This document shows, one piece after another, positions 16,719 to 25,114 of a DNA stretch of 37,809 nucleotides (within the stretch, counting starts at the first letter, position 1; each line of letters begins with the position of its first letter). Source of the DNA: an uncultured bacterium (GTDB taxonomy: Bacteria > Pseudomonadota > Alphaproteobacteria > Sphingomonadales > Sphingomonadaceae). Both the position numbers and the translations under genes were made by a program. The notes below the pieces were generated by a model. That model saw only the letters and a program-made list of their open reading frames with translations, did no database searches and was not told where the DNA came from. The stretch is taken from assembly GCA_903884945.1 (NCBI GenBank), contig CAISGR010000082.1:1-37809 (forward strand), in the 5' to 3' direction.

Positions 16719-17123
16719 GTGCCGCAGGACACCGACATCACCGAGGAAAGCCTTCGCCGGCTGATCGACCGCTTCTACGACCGGGTGCGGGCCGACGCGC
16801 TGATCGGGCCCCTGTTCAACCAGGCGATCACTGACTGGCCGCACCATTTGGAAAAGCTCGCCGCCTTCTGGTCTTCGGTGATGCTGACCAGCGGGCGCTA
16901 CAAGGGCCAGCCAGTGCCGGCGCATGTCAGGCACCGCGACGCGATCTCGCCCGGCATGTTCGATCGCTGGCTCGCGCTCTGGCGACAGACCACCGACGAA
17001 ATGATGAATCCGCCGGCCGCGGCGGCCCTGCAGGCCAAGGCCGCCCGCATCGCCGAGAGCCTGAGCCTCGCGCTGTTCTTCACCCTTCCCACCCCGGCGC
17101 AACCCGGTCACGCGCCGGGCTGA
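16719..17123 (+). CDS. Group III truncated hemoglobin
   Basis: Small heme globin of 134 residues that binds O2 or NO and probably helps detoxify nitric oxide. The sequence LIDRFYDRVRADALIGPLFN, then WPHHLEKLAAFWSSVMLTSGRYKGQPVPAHVRH and FDRWLALW, follows the group III (Ctb-like) pattern, with the proximal His expected in the PAHVRH segment. GTG 16719 is preferred because TTGGAG lies 8 nt upstream; the ATG at 16686 would sit inside the operator dyad and the ATG at 16701 has no good ribosome site. Divergent nsrR and the dyad indicate induction by NO. Partner reductase is not in the window. Confidence 0.88.
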   Translation: MPQDTDITEESLRRLIDRFYDRVRADALIGPLFNQAITDWPHHLEKLAAFWSSVMLTSGRYKGQPVPAHVRHRDAISPGMFDRWLALWRQTTDEMMNPPAAAALQAKAARIAESLSLALFFTLPTPAQPGHAPG

Positions 17124-17166
17124 GCGGCGGGTGGCCGATCTGCGCGCGACCCGATAGGCTGGCGCC

Positions 17167-17787
17167 ATGCTGAAACGATTCGCCGCCCTCGCCCTGTTCT
17201 GCCTCGGTATCGCCGCCGCCGCGGCGCAGACCGCGACACCCGCAGCCCAGATGCAGCCACCCGCCACCGTCCGCGTCGTGCTGACGACGAGCGAGGGGCC
17301 GATCACGCTGGAACTGGAGAAGCAGCGCGCGCCGGCGACGACCGCGAACTTCCTGCATTATGTCGACACCAGGCGGTTCGACGGCATTGCCTTCTACCGC
17401 GCGATGAAGCTCGCACCCGGCTTCGGGCTGATCCAGGGCGGTTTGCGCAACGATCCAAAGAAGACCTTTCCGCCGGTGGCGCACGAACCCACCACGCAGA
17501 CCGGGCTTTCCAACACCGACGGCGTGATCTCGATGGCGCGCGACAAGCCGGGCAGCGCGACCGCCGACTTCTTCATCGCGATCGGCGATCTTTCCTCGCT
17601 CGATGCGAAACCCGACAAGCCCGGGGACAATGTCGGGTTCGCCGCCTTCGGCCATGTCGTGGACGGCATGGATATCGTCCGCCGTATCGCCGACGCGCCG
17701 ACCTCTCCCACCGCGGGTGAGGGCGCGATGAAAGGGCAGATGCTCGCGCCGACGATCAAGATCCTCACGGCGCGACGGGTGCCCTGA
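17167..17787 (+). CDS. Cyclophilin-type peptidyl-prolyl cis-trans isomerase (exported)
   Basis: Periplasmic PPIase of 206 residues that speeds proline isomerisation during protein folding. A signal peptide (about residues 1-22, ending AAAAAQ) precedes the cyclophilin domain. Key segments: FDGIAFYRAM (the catalytic Arg follows the aromatic), GLIQGG, SMARDKPGSATADFFIAIGD and FAAFGHVVDGMDIV. The substituted FYRAM and ADFFI motifs are usual in proteobacterial periplasmic members. It stands as a single gene, 43 nt after the globin gene. Confidence 0.93.
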   Translation: MLKRFAALALFCLGIAAAAAQTATPAAQMQPPATVRVVLTTSEGPITLELEKQRAPATTANFLHYVDTRRFDGIAFYRAMKLAPGFGLIQGGLRNDPKKTFPPVAHEPTTQTGLSNTDGVISMARDKPGSATADFFIAIGDLSSLDAKPDKPGDNVGFAAFGHVVDGMDIVRRIADAPTSPTAGEGAMKGQMLAPTIKILTARRVP

Positions 17788-17875
17788 GCCGATTGCGGAC
17801 GGGCGCCACTCATCGCCGGTTCAGCATCGATCTGCTATGCAGACCTTCATACCCCAAGATAGCGAGGCTCCCGTC

Positions 17876-18286
17876 ATGCGTGTCCTGTCTTCCCTTCTTC
17901 TCGGCGCCGCGCTGTTCGGCATCGGTGCCGCCGCGACGGCCGCGCCCAGCGACACCAGCAAATCCGAGGCGAAGCTCGCCAAGGCCCTTGAGGGCCGGGT
18001 GGCGGGCAAGCCGGTGAGCTGCATCAATTTGCGCGACATTACGTCGAGCGAGATCTTCGACGGCGTGGCGATCCTGTACCGGGTCGGGGGTGGCCGCATC
18101 TATGTGAACCGGCCGCGCATTGCGCCCGAATCGCTCGGCAGCGACGATATCCTGGTGACCAAGACCTATAGTTCGCAGCTGTGCAGCCTCGATACGGTCA
18201 ACCTGGTCGACCGGGGATCGCGCTTCCAGCGTGGCTTTGTCGGCCTTGGCGACTTCGTTCCCTATACCAAGGCGCCGAAGAACTGA
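17876..18286 (+). CDS. Hypothetical exported protein
   Basis: A 136-residue protein with a clear signal peptide (hydrophobic core near residues 4-18, cleavage near ATAAP). The mature part contains two cysteines about 40 residues apart (VSCINLRD and QLCSLDTV) that could form a disulfide, and a short C-terminal basic tail. Small exported proteins with a CINLRDI-like segment are common in sphingomonads, but I do not recognise a function. ATG 17876 has a GAGG site 9 nt upstream; an earlier in-frame ATG at 17837 lacks a signal-peptide start. Confidence 0.75.
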   Translation: MRVLSSLLLGAALFGIGAAATAAPSDTSKSEAKLAKALEGRVAGKPVSCINLRDITSSEIFDGVAILYRVGGGRIYVNRPRIAPESLGSDDILVTKTYSSQLCSLDTVNLVDRGSRFQRGFVGLGDFVPYTKAPKN

Positions 18287-18292
18287 CACGTC

Positions 18293-18412
18293 GGGCGGCG
18301 GAATATCCCTTCGGGCTTGTACCGCCGCCCGCAATAGACCACGGTCGCCCGCGATGCCGGGCGGTACAGGCTGATGAGCTGACCGAGGCGGCGGGGAACG
18401 CGAATGTTCCCC
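18293..18412 (+). ncRNA. Candidate structured leader with three hairpins
   Basis: Three inverted repeats in a 155-nt gap: 9-bp arms at 18293-18301/18322-18330 with a small CCC-TTC-GGG inner stem; 8-bp arms GTACCGCC (18319-18326)/GGCGGTAC (18360-18367); and 7-bp arms GGGGAAC/GTTCCCC at 18393-18399/18406-18412. The first two share bases and cannot form together, as in a switch. It lies upstream of a 69-residue ORF. A cis-regulatory RNA is only one possibility; a small RNA or decay element is another. Confidence 0.35.
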
Positions 18413-18441
18413 CGATTCCTACGCCTTGTCCGGAGCCTGCC

Positions 18442-18651
18442 ATGTCGAGAATTCCCGTTCGCCCATTCCTCGTTGCCAAGGATGAGGAAGGCGCCTTCCG
18501 CGTGACGGTGCGTACGACCCGCTATAATTCGCAGGGCTATCCGCTCGTGTCGGCCGAACTGCTCGCCGACACGTTCAAGACGCAGACTGCGGCCAAGGCC
18601 TATGTCCGCGAGCAATATCGCGCGGAGCCGGGCGACATCGCCACCAAATAG
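18442..18651 (+). CDS. Small conserved-looking hypothetical protein (69 aa)
   Basis: A 69-residue cytosolic protein with no signal peptide or membrane segment. It is charged and shows a beta-strand-like VTVRTTRYNSQGYPLVSAELLADTF stretch followed by a helix TAAKAYVREQY. The ATG at 18442 has a GGAG site 7 nt upstream. It follows a hairpin-rich leader. No function is assigned. Confidence 0.65.
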   Translation: MSRIPVRPFLVAKDEEGAFRVTVRTTRYNSQGYPLVSAELLADTFKTQTAAKAYVREQYRAEPGDIATK

Positions 18652-18694
18652 GCCGCCCCGGCCCAGCGTTACAAGAGTTTACCAACCCGAAACC

Positions 18695-18788
18695 CCGCAG
18701 CGGCTACAGACGCGCAAGAACGATTCCGCTGCGGAACCAGTACCGTGGCGCCTCGTTCGGGACGTGTGCGGCGGGCATCCCCCGCCGC
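18695..18788 (+). other. Two strong inverted repeats upstream of a small membrane protein
   Basis: CCGCAGCGG (18695-18703) pairs with CCGCTGCGG (18726-18734) across a 22-nt loop, and GCGGCGGG (18768-18775) pairs with CCCGCCGC (18781-18788) across 5 nt. The second ends 8 nt before the ribosome site of the gene at 18809 and could affect its translation. No T-tract follows. Confidence 0.35.
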
Positions 18789-18808
18789 GCGCTGCAAAGG
18801 GGAGAATC

Positions 18809-19156
18809 ATGGCCATGGCGCTGCGCAGCTACCGGATTCTCGGCGCGATGCTGTTCGCCGCCTCGCTCTTCGCGCTGGTGCTGGCGGCGCCGCGCGAAGC
18901 CGCGATCGCCGGCGGCCTTGTCGGGGCACCGACCCTGCTGCTGTTCCTTGCGACGCGGGCCAGGATCGCGCTCACCGGGCTGATCCTGATGACGCTGACC
19001 ACCTTCGGCTGCGCCCTGTTCAGCGCCCTGTTGCTGCGCGACGTCGCGCTGCTCGGGGTGAGCGTGCTGCAGATCCTGGCGCTGATGCTGCTGGACGGGC
19101 GCGAGCACTCGAACTGGCTCGCCCGGGAAATCGGCGCGGATCGTCTTGCCGTCTAG
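18809..19156 (+). CDS. Hypothetical small membrane protein
   Basis: A 115-residue protein with about three to four hydrophobic helices (near residues 8-25, 30-45, 50-70 and 75-92) and a hydrophilic tail. ATG 18809 has AAGGGGAG 6 nt upstream and follows two inverted repeats. No recognisable domain. Confidence 0.7.
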   Translation: MAMALRSYRILGAMLFAASLFALVLAAPREAAIAGGLVGAPTLLLFLATRARIALTGLILMTLTTFGCALFSALLLRDVALLGVSVLQILALMLLDGREHSNWLAREIGADRLAV

Positions 19157-19204
19157 ACCGGCGACGGTTTCCAACCGCCTTCGGGCGCCCCATATCCGGG
19201 GACG

Positions 19205-20083
19205 ATGCCTATCCGCCCCAGCCCGACACGCCTGATGGCAGGCCCGCTCGGTCGCACCGCGCAACGCGCGATCGTCGGGCGCGTGCGCGCCCTGTTCAAC
19301 GACACCGCCCGGGGCCAGACGCCGGTCGTCCGCTCCGACGCCGCGCTCTACCCGCCGGATTCGATCGCCTGGCGCGTTCATGGCGATGTGACGACGATGA
19401 TGGTCGGCGGCGTCGCCGCGTTGCTGCTCCAGATGCTCCATCCCGCCGTGCTGGGTGGCGTGTGGGACCATTCCGAATTCCGCGAGGACATGCTGGGCCG
19501 GTTGCGTCGTACCGCGCGCTTCATGGCGGTGACTACCTTCGCGGCCCGGGGCGAGGCCGAGGCTGCGATCGCGCGGGTGCGCACGATCCATGACGGCATC
19601 CGGGGAACGCTGCCGGACGGAACCGTCTACGGCGCGGGCGATCCGCGCCTGCTCGCCTGGGTCCATGTCGCCGGCGCGACGAGCTTTCTCGATGGCTGGA
19701 TTCGTTATGGCGAGCCGCGCATGTCGATCGCCGACCAGGATCGCTATTTCGCCGAGGCGGCGCTCGTCGCGGCCGCGCTGGGCGCCGATCCGATCCCCAC
19801 GACGCGGCGCGAGGCGATGCTGCTGATCGAGGCGATGCGCCCCGGCCTGGTCAGCAACGAACGCTCGCGCGAGGTGGCCCGGCTGGTCCTCGCACCACGC
19901 ACGGGCAATCCGGGTGCCGCGGCGATCCAGGCGGCAGTGTTCCAGTCTGCGGTGGACCTGCTGCCCGACTGGGCCCGCCGGATGCATGGACTGAAGGCAT
20001 CCGGCTTCAGTCGCCCCCTCATTCATGCGGGCACTTTCGGGCTTGCCGAGACGCTGCGCTGGGCGTTCCGCGCCCCGGACTGA
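19205..20083 (+). CDS. DUF2236/oxygenase MpaB family protein
   Basis: A 292-residue protein of the DUF2236/MpaB' family, which includes latex-clearing-type heme oxygenases. It contains WRVHGDVTTMMVGGVAALLLQMLHPAVLGGVWDHS and later LLAWVHVAGATSFLDGWIRYGE, the two conserved blocks. The conserved histidines (VHGD, LHPA, WDHS, WVHV) are candidates for heme binding. No signal peptide is visible. The gene stands alone, and its substrate is unknown. Confidence 0.88.
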   Translation: MPIRPSPTRLMAGPLGRTAQRAIVGRVRALFNDTARGQTPVVRSDAALYPPDSIAWRVHGDVTTMMVGGVAALLLQMLHPAVLGGVWDHSEFREDMLGRLRRTARFMAVTTFAARGEAEAAIARVRTIHDGIRGTLPDGTVYGAGDPRLLAWVHVAGATSFLDGWIRYGEPRMSIADQDRYFAEAALVAAALGADPIPTTRREAMLLIEAMRPGLVSNERSREVARLVLAPRTGNPGAAAIQAAVFQSAVDLLPDWARRMHGLKASGFSRPLIHAGTFGLAETLRWAFRAPD

Positions 20084-20177
20084 ACGGGCGCGCCGCAACC
20101 TGACGCCAACGGGCACTTGAATCCTATATCATATCGGGTAATCACTCGCCCCAATGAAAATAACCAGGAGAGCAGCG

Positions 20178-20630
20178 ATGTCGACATGGGTGAAACTGGC
20201 CGCGGCCCTTGCCGTGCTGGGCGCGGCGCCTGCCCTTGCCGCGGAGCGCTCGCCCGAGCAGGTCGTGAAGGACCATGTCGCCTCGATGAAGACCGCCGAT
20301 GTCGATGCGGTGATGGCCGATTATGCCGATGACACGGTGGTGATCACGCCGCCCGGCCTCGTCCCGACCCAACAGCCCGCGGCCGGGCCGGGCGTCTATT
20401 CAGGCAAGGCGAATGCGCGCAAGGTATTCGTCGTGCTCACGGGCAAGGACAGCATCGGCGGTATCCGCGCGATGGAGACGACCGTCGAGCCGCTGGGCGC
20501 CGATGTCGCACTGCTCCACTGGATGCAGTTCCGCGGTACGCCGCAGCAGGTCTCGGGTATCGACGTGTTCGTGGTGCGCGGCGGCAAGATCGCCGTGCAG
20601 GACATCATCCTCGACACTGCCAAACCCTGA
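20178..20630 (+). CDS. Exported SnoaL/NTF2-like protein
   Basis: A 150-residue protein with a signal peptide ending near ALAAE, then an NTF2/SnoaL-type alpha+beta fold: VVKDHVASMKTADVDAVMADYADDTVVITPP is the typical start. Such proteins range from enzymes to small-ligand binders. The ATG at 20178 follows an AGGAGAG site. Function unknown. Confidence 0.82.
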   Translation: MSTWVKLAAALAVLGAAPALAAERSPEQVVKDHVASMKTADVDAVMADYADDTVVITPPGLVPTQQPAAGPGVYSGKANARKVFVVLTGKDSIGGIRAMETTVEPLGADVALLHWMQFRGTPQQVSGIDVFVVRGGKIAVQDIILDTAKP

Positions 20631-21124
20631 CGCGCCTCCACCGGGCAATGCAACGTGCGGCGCCCACCGGAAATGGCGCCAGCGCCACGCAGCGATGTCG
20701 CGTTGTTCCTCGGGCATTGCCTGGGCTTAGGAACCGCATGCGGCCTCCACCGCGCGGGCGACCCGGCGGCCGAGCGTCACGTGGTCACCGGTAGCCCATC
20801 AACGCCGCGACGGCCGCAGTGACGGTCTTGAAGGTGTTGATCACGATTTTCTCCTGTCGGATCGCGGCGCGAATGGTCACGCCGGATGCAGGGAAACTGC
20901 CCGTCGGCAGCACGTCGCGGGAGGATGAGGAGCCGATCACCTGCCGATTAAATGCCGATGAAATACCGACATCCGAACAGCGGCGACCTCTCCCGCCGCA
21001 CGCGTGAAGATGATCCGCCCACGATTATCGCGACGCGCGCTGCATTTCCTCCAGACCATGATATAGCTCCGGCAACGAAGCGAAGTTGTTGGTCGATGGG
21101 ACTGGAGGGGGCCCTGCTCGAAAC
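20631..21124. other. 494-nt intergenic region with one tiny ORF
   Basis: Lies between the SnoaL-like gene and the PAS kinase. A minus-strand ORF of 19 codons (20785-20844) has an ideal AGGAG site before a GTG. A frame shift of +1 near its stop would extend it by about 22 codons to a TAA near 20730. This looks like a small exported peptide or a degraded gene. The remaining sequence shows no other clear gene, terminator or promoter. Confidence 0.4.
20785..20844 (-). CDS. Candidate 19-residue peptide or frameshift remnant
   Basis: GTG start with AGGAG 7 nt upstream. The peptide is hydrophobic-basic, beginning MINTFKTVTAAVAAL, like the first part of a short exported protein. The ORF ends at TGA, but the next frame continues to a TAA about 55 nt further, so a frameshift in a slightly longer gene is possible. 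Confidence 0.25.
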   Translation of the reverse strand: MINTFKTVTAAVAALMGYR

Positions 21125-23476
21125 GTGATCGATAGTCGAAACAATACTGATCCCGCTTGGATGGCGACGGCCATCGCCTATGCGGTGCTGCTGATAGCAT
21201 TGCTGGTCTTGTTGGGCTGGAGTATCGGCTCGACGCGGCTGACCTCCGGCGTACCGCATTGGATTGCCGTGCAGCCGATGACGGCGGTGGGCCTCATCTT
21301 CGGCGCGATCGCGCTGGCGGCGCTGGCGGGGGACCGGCCGGTGCCGCTGCGCCTGGCGAGCCTGGCGCTCGGCCTGATCGGCTGTGGCTCGCTGCTTTCC
21401 TACGCGCTCGGCATCGACCTGTCGCTGGATCTCGTGATGTTCCGCGACGCGGTGCTCGCACAGCAACCATTGCCGATCGAACCCGGTCGTTCCAGCATCC
21501 CGACCTGCCTGCTGTTCGTGGCGCTAGGGGTGGCGCTGCCGCTGGCACCCTTGCAGTCGCGACACGCGCGCGCCATCGCGGTTGCCCTCGCGACCTTGGG
21601 CGTCGCGGTGGCCGGCCTGGCGCTGCTCGCGACGATCCTGCTCGACGGCGATCCGCAGCAATTGCTGCCGAAAGTGCTTGCGACCGGGATTCTTTCGGCC
21701 AGTTCGCTGGCCGCGCTGTGCATCGGGGTGCTGATCCTGCGACGCGACACCGGATGGGTGCGAAGCCTGAGCGCGGACGATCAATCGGCAAGGCTGGCGC
21801 TCCGCCTGTTGCCGATCGCGATCACTCCGGTCATCGCCGCCTTCATCGCTGACATCGGCGTCCGCACCCACCTGTACAGTCGCGACGTCCGCATGTTGCT
21901 GATCGTCGAATTGAGCGTGATCGCGCTCCTCCTCCTTGCCTTCCGCACGATCCAATGGGTACGCGGCGAACGGGCCGCCCGCGACAGCCTGGCCCGCGCG
22001 CTCGACCTGTCCTCGACCTTCGTCCGCAGGCTCGATGGCTGCATCGAGCATTGGCCCCGCGGCTGCGAGGCGCTGTACGGATGGGATGCCGCTCAAGCTG
22101 TCGGCAGCACATCGTACGATCTACTGAAGACCGAATTTCCCGAAAGCCTCGAGGCGATCCAGGTTGCCTTGCAGCGTAACGGCGAATGGGCCGGGGAACT
22201 GCGCCACATGACGCGACGGGGCACCCCGCTTTGGGTAGCCGCGCATTGGGTGCTCGAGGGCAACCTCCTCGACGGCACGGCACGGGTCGTCGAGACCGCC
22301 ACCGATATCACCGAACTCAAGCGCGCCGCCGACGCCCTGCACGAAATCCAGGACAGGCTCGGCCAGGCGGTGGCCGGCTTCGAACTCGGCCTGATCGAGT
22401 TCGACTTTACCGGCACCCGCTATTCCTTCTCGGCTCAAATGGAGCGGATGGTGGGCCTGCGGCCCGGCGATCTGGACATCGAGACCTGGCGCACGCTGAT
22501 CGACCCGGACGATTATGCGCAGGCACGGATAGACATGGCCAGCGAGACCGCCGCGGGCGCTGCCCAGGCCTCCTTTTCGATGCGGGTACGCCATGCAGAC
22601 GGATCGATCCGCAACCTGCAGGGGGTGAGGCGCTATCGCTACAGCGAGGATGGGTCGCCGGAACGCGGCGTCGCGATCTTCAAGGACGTGACCGACCAGG
22701 TCCGCGATCGATCCGAGATGGAGGCGCGCGGCATCCGGCTGCTGGCGCTCCAGGCCGAACTGACCCATATCTCCCGTGTCAGCGCGATGAGCGAGTTGGC
22801 GACCGACCTTGCCCATGAACTGAACCAGCCGCTGAGCGCGACCGCCAATTTCCTGGCGAGCGCCCGCATGCTGATCGAGCGCGGCGAAAGCGGCGACCGT
22901 GTGCTCGATCTGCTGCGGCTGGGCGAGGAGCAGACACTGCGATCAGGCGAGATTATCCGGCGGCTGCGCGATTTCCTGACCAAGCGCGATGGCGACATCC
23001 TGGCGGAGTCGCTCGATCACGTCGTGCGCGAGGCAGTCGACCTGGTGCTGTTCGGGGCCGCCCAGGCCGATACCAGGCTGACATATCGGCTCGATCCGGC
23101 GGCGGACAGGATCTTCGTCGATCGCATCCAGGTCCAGCAGGTTCTGGTCAACCTGCTCCGCAATGCCGTCGACGCGATGCGCGACCGCGTCGCAGACTCG
23201 CGCGAGATCATCATCGGGTCCCGGCCCATGGAGGACGACATGGTCGAGATTTCCGTGGCCGACAACGGTCCCGGCCTGCCGGACGAGCTGGCCGAACAGC
23301 TTTATTCCCGTTTCGCCTCGACCAAGGGCGAAAGCTCGATGGGCGTCGGCCTCTCCATTTCACGCCGGATCGTCGAAGCGCATGGCGGCAAGCTCACGGC
23401 AGAGAATCGCCCGGAGGGGGGCGCGATCTTCCGCTTCACCGTACCGGTACCCCACCCGGAACAGGCGGAAGGTTGA
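21125..23476 (+). CDS. Membrane PAS-domain sensor histidine kinase (FixL-like)
   Basis: A 783-residue kinase. Eight hydrophobic helices fill the N-terminal third; two PAS-like domains follow (the second ends RYSEDGSPERGVAIFKDVTDQ); then HisKA with the phospho-His in ELATDLAHELNQPLSATANF, and HATPase with NLLRNAVDAMRD, VADNGPGLPDEL and SSMGVGLSISRRIVEAHGG. The arrangement resembles FixL-type kinases but no heme-PAS signature can be claimed. The start is uncertain: GTG 21125 is used, and TTG 21086 or ATG 21161 remain possible. No response regulator is adjacent. It ends 10 nt from the convergent FecR gene. Confidence 0.88.
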   Translation: MIDSRNNTDPAWMATAIAYAVLLIALLVLLGWSIGSTRLTSGVPHWIAVQPMTAVGLIFGAIALAALAGDRPVPLRLASLALGLIGCGSLLSYALGIDLSLDLVMFRDAVLAQQPLPIEPGRSSIPTCLLFVALGVALPLAPLQSRHARAIAVALATLGVAVAGLALLATILLDGDPQQLLPKVLATGILSASSLAALCIGVLILRRDTGWVRSLSADDQSARLALRLLPIAITPVIAAFIADIGVRTHLYSRDVRMLLIVELSVIALLLLAFRTIQWVRGERAARDSLARALDLSSTFVRRLDGCIEHWPRGCEALYGWDAAQAVGSTSYDLLKTEFPESLEAIQVALQRNGEWAGELRHMTRRGTPLWVAAHWVLEGNLLDGTARVVETATDITELKRAADALHEIQDRLGQAVAGFELGLIEFDFTGTRYSFSAQMERMVGLRPGDLDIETWRTLIDPDDYAQARIDMASETAAGAAQASFSMRVRHADGSIRNLQGVRRYRYSEDGSPERGVAIFKDVTDQVRDRSEMEARGIRLLALQAELTHISRVSAMSELATDLAHELNQPLSATANFLASARMLIERGESGDRVLDLLRLGEEQTLRSGEIIRRLRDFLTKRDGDILAESLDHVVREAVDLVLFGAAQADTRLTYRLDPAADRIFVDRIQVQQVLVNLLRNAVDAMRDRVADSREIIIGSRPMEDDMVEISVADNGPGLPDELAEQLYSRFASTKGESSMGVGLSISRRIVEAHGGKLTAENRPEGGAIFRFTVPVPHPEQAEG

Positions 23477-23486
23477 GACCGACCCG

Positions 23487-24551
23487 TCAGGGCTTGCCGT
23501 TGGCGCCGGGCGTGGGGCTTGGCACTGGCGTCGGCGTCGGCGTCGGAGCAGACACCGACTGCGGGGCAGGTGGCGCCGTCATCGTGTTCGGGGCAGACGC
23601 AGCGTCCGATGGTGGTCGTTGCCGGCCGCCCTGCTGGTCGAATGTGCCCTGCGGAATAGCCGGCACATAGGAACCGGGCCTGGCGGGGGGGCCGGATTCA
23701 CCCGGATAGCCGCCGGGCGGGAAGATGCGCCCGCGTGGCGGGTTGGTCTCGCCGGGATAGGCGGGCAGGCCCGCCTGTTCCGGCGCGAAGCCGAAGCGTG
23801 GCGCGAGCGACGGAAAGATCAGTGCCTGGAGCTGCAACAGCCCGCGCGGCGACAGCACGAAGGGCCCGATCGGCGCTGCACCGGGGCGCGGTACATAGAC
23901 CGCGCGCATCGGCCGATCGATCGTGACGGTGCGATTGCCGGCGGTGACATCGATCACCCCGGGCACCACCCTGCCCTGCGCGCTACGCCCGGGACCGCGC
24001 AGCACGACCAGCGAGGCCGTGGCGGGATCGCTGCGGACATTGGGGCCGACCCCAGGTTCGCCCGCAGCGATCCGCACCGCTTCCTCGCCGACCACCCCGT
24101 CCAGAATCGTGCCGCGAATGCCGATCGTGGCGACCGGCGTCCGGATCGCCGAACTCCCGCGCGCATCCGGCCGGCCCGACATGAAGCGGAACGCGCCCTT
24201 CACCACCGACGCGCCCATCGCCCGCGTGCCGCGATCGGGATCATAGACGTAGCGATCGATCGTCAGCCGCGCATTGGCCCCGACCGTGAATACCGACTTG
24301 TCGAGCAACAGCACCTGAAGCTGGCTACGCCCGCCGGTCTGCACCTCGTCGGCGAGGGCGACGCGCTGCCGCACCACGGCGGTATGCGCGGTGGCAGCGC
24401 CGGCGCTGCGGATACGCACATTGTTGAGCACGGCCGAATTGATGCCGATCACCTGCGGCGCGCCAGCCGCAATGCCGGCACCGGCGAGGGACAGTGCCGC
24501 CGCCGCGATCAACAGGCGTGCGCGCCGGCCGCGTGGTGCGAAGCGCCTCAT
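23487..24551 (-). CDS. FecR-domain exported protein with proline-rich tail
   Basis: A 354-residue protein with a signal peptide and a FecR-like domain (about residues 50-190): VQTGGRSQLQVLLLDKSVFTVGANARLTIDRYVYDP is its characteristic part. The C-terminal 130 residues are Pro/Gly-rich and end in a TPTPTPVPSPTPG stretch encoded by a short GTC-type repeat near 23525-23548. ATG 24551 is 2 nt after the upstream TPR gene and has GGGAGGG before it, so they form an operon. FecR domains often occur in surface or signalling proteins; no sigma factor is nearby. Confidence 0.82.
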   Translation of the reverse strand: MRRFAPRGRRARLLIAAAALSLAGAGIAAGAPQVIGINSAVLNNVRIRSAGAATAHTAVVRQRVALADEVQTGGRSQLQVLLLDKSVFTVGANARLTIDRYVYDPDRGTRAMGASVVKGAFRFMSGRPDARGSSAIRTPVATIGIRGTILDGVVGEEAVRIAAGEPGVGPNVRSDPATASLVVLRGPGRSAQGRVVPGVIDVTAGNRTVTIDRPMRAVYVPRPGAAPIGPFVLSPRGLLQLQALIFPSLAPRFGFAPEQAGLPAYPGETNPPRGRIFPPGGYPGESGPPARPGSYVPAIPQGTFDQQGGRQRPPSDAASAPNTMTAPPAPQSVSAPTPTPTPVPSPTPGANGKP

Positions 24552-24552
24552 C

Positions 24553-24945
24553 TCACCCTCCCCTTCCGGGCCGCGGCAGCGGACCGCAGGCCGCAGTGAC
24601 TTCGGCCCAGTCGCGCCCCGCCACCGGCCGTTCGAGCGCGCCGAGTTCGGCCCGGGCGCCGTCGCGATCATCGAGCCGGCACAACAGACTCGCATGGAGC
24701 ATCAGCGCGCCATCGGCATCGGCATGGCCGATCAGCACGCGCTCGAGCGTCGCCAGCGCCCCCATCAAGTCGCCATCGCCGATCTGCCGTCGGGCAAGCG
24801 CCATCCCCGGGGCGACCTGCGCCGATGCCTGGGACAGGCCGTCGAGAGCGGCAGCGGGATCGGCCTGGGCAAAGGCCGGTGCGCCGAGGCCGAGGGCGCA
24901 GGCGGCAGCAGCCCAATGAGACAGCACGCGAGATCGGATCGCCAT
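24553..24945 (-). CDS. Exported TPR-like protein
   Basis: A 130-residue protein with a signal peptide ending near AFAQA and a helical repeat region (ARRQIGDGDLMGALATLERVLIGHADADGALMLHASLLCRL) that resembles tetratricopeptide repeats. It is the first gene of the pair with the FecR protein, separated by a single nt. It may serve as a periplasmic partner. ATG 24945 precedes the signal peptide, with an AAGG-type ribosome site upstream. Confidence 0.75.
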   Translation of the reverse strand: MAIRSRVLSHWAAAACALGLGAPAFAQADPAAALDGLSQASAQVAPGMALARRQIGDGDLMGALATLERVLIGHADADGALMLHASLLCRLDDRDGARAELGALERPVAGRDWAEVTAACGPLPRPGRGG

Positions 24946-25114
24946 CGGCCTGCCTTCCGCAGATCGCCACCCTCGTTTCGGAGGCGGCGAGACGATATTC
25001 ATATCATTCTTCGCGCGCTGCGGGAACCGGACGCGGGAATCGGGCTATGCGGATGCCCCGCGATCTGCGACTTTTCGCGTGATCGATCGCTCGCGAGAGG
25101 CGAAGGAGTTGGAA

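Noticed and set aside
18371..18405. CTGATGAG resembling the hammerhead ribozyme core
   Set aside because: The expected stem II and GAAA partner are missing; GGAAC and CGAAT do not satisfy the core.
20819..21007. A 62-codon plus-strand frame in the intergenic region
   Set aside because: No ribosome site, no similarity, and it runs antisense to the better-supported small peptide start.
23525..23548. Short repeat GCGTCG-type stretch
   Set aside because: It is explained as the coding repeat of the TPTPTP tail of the FecR protein.
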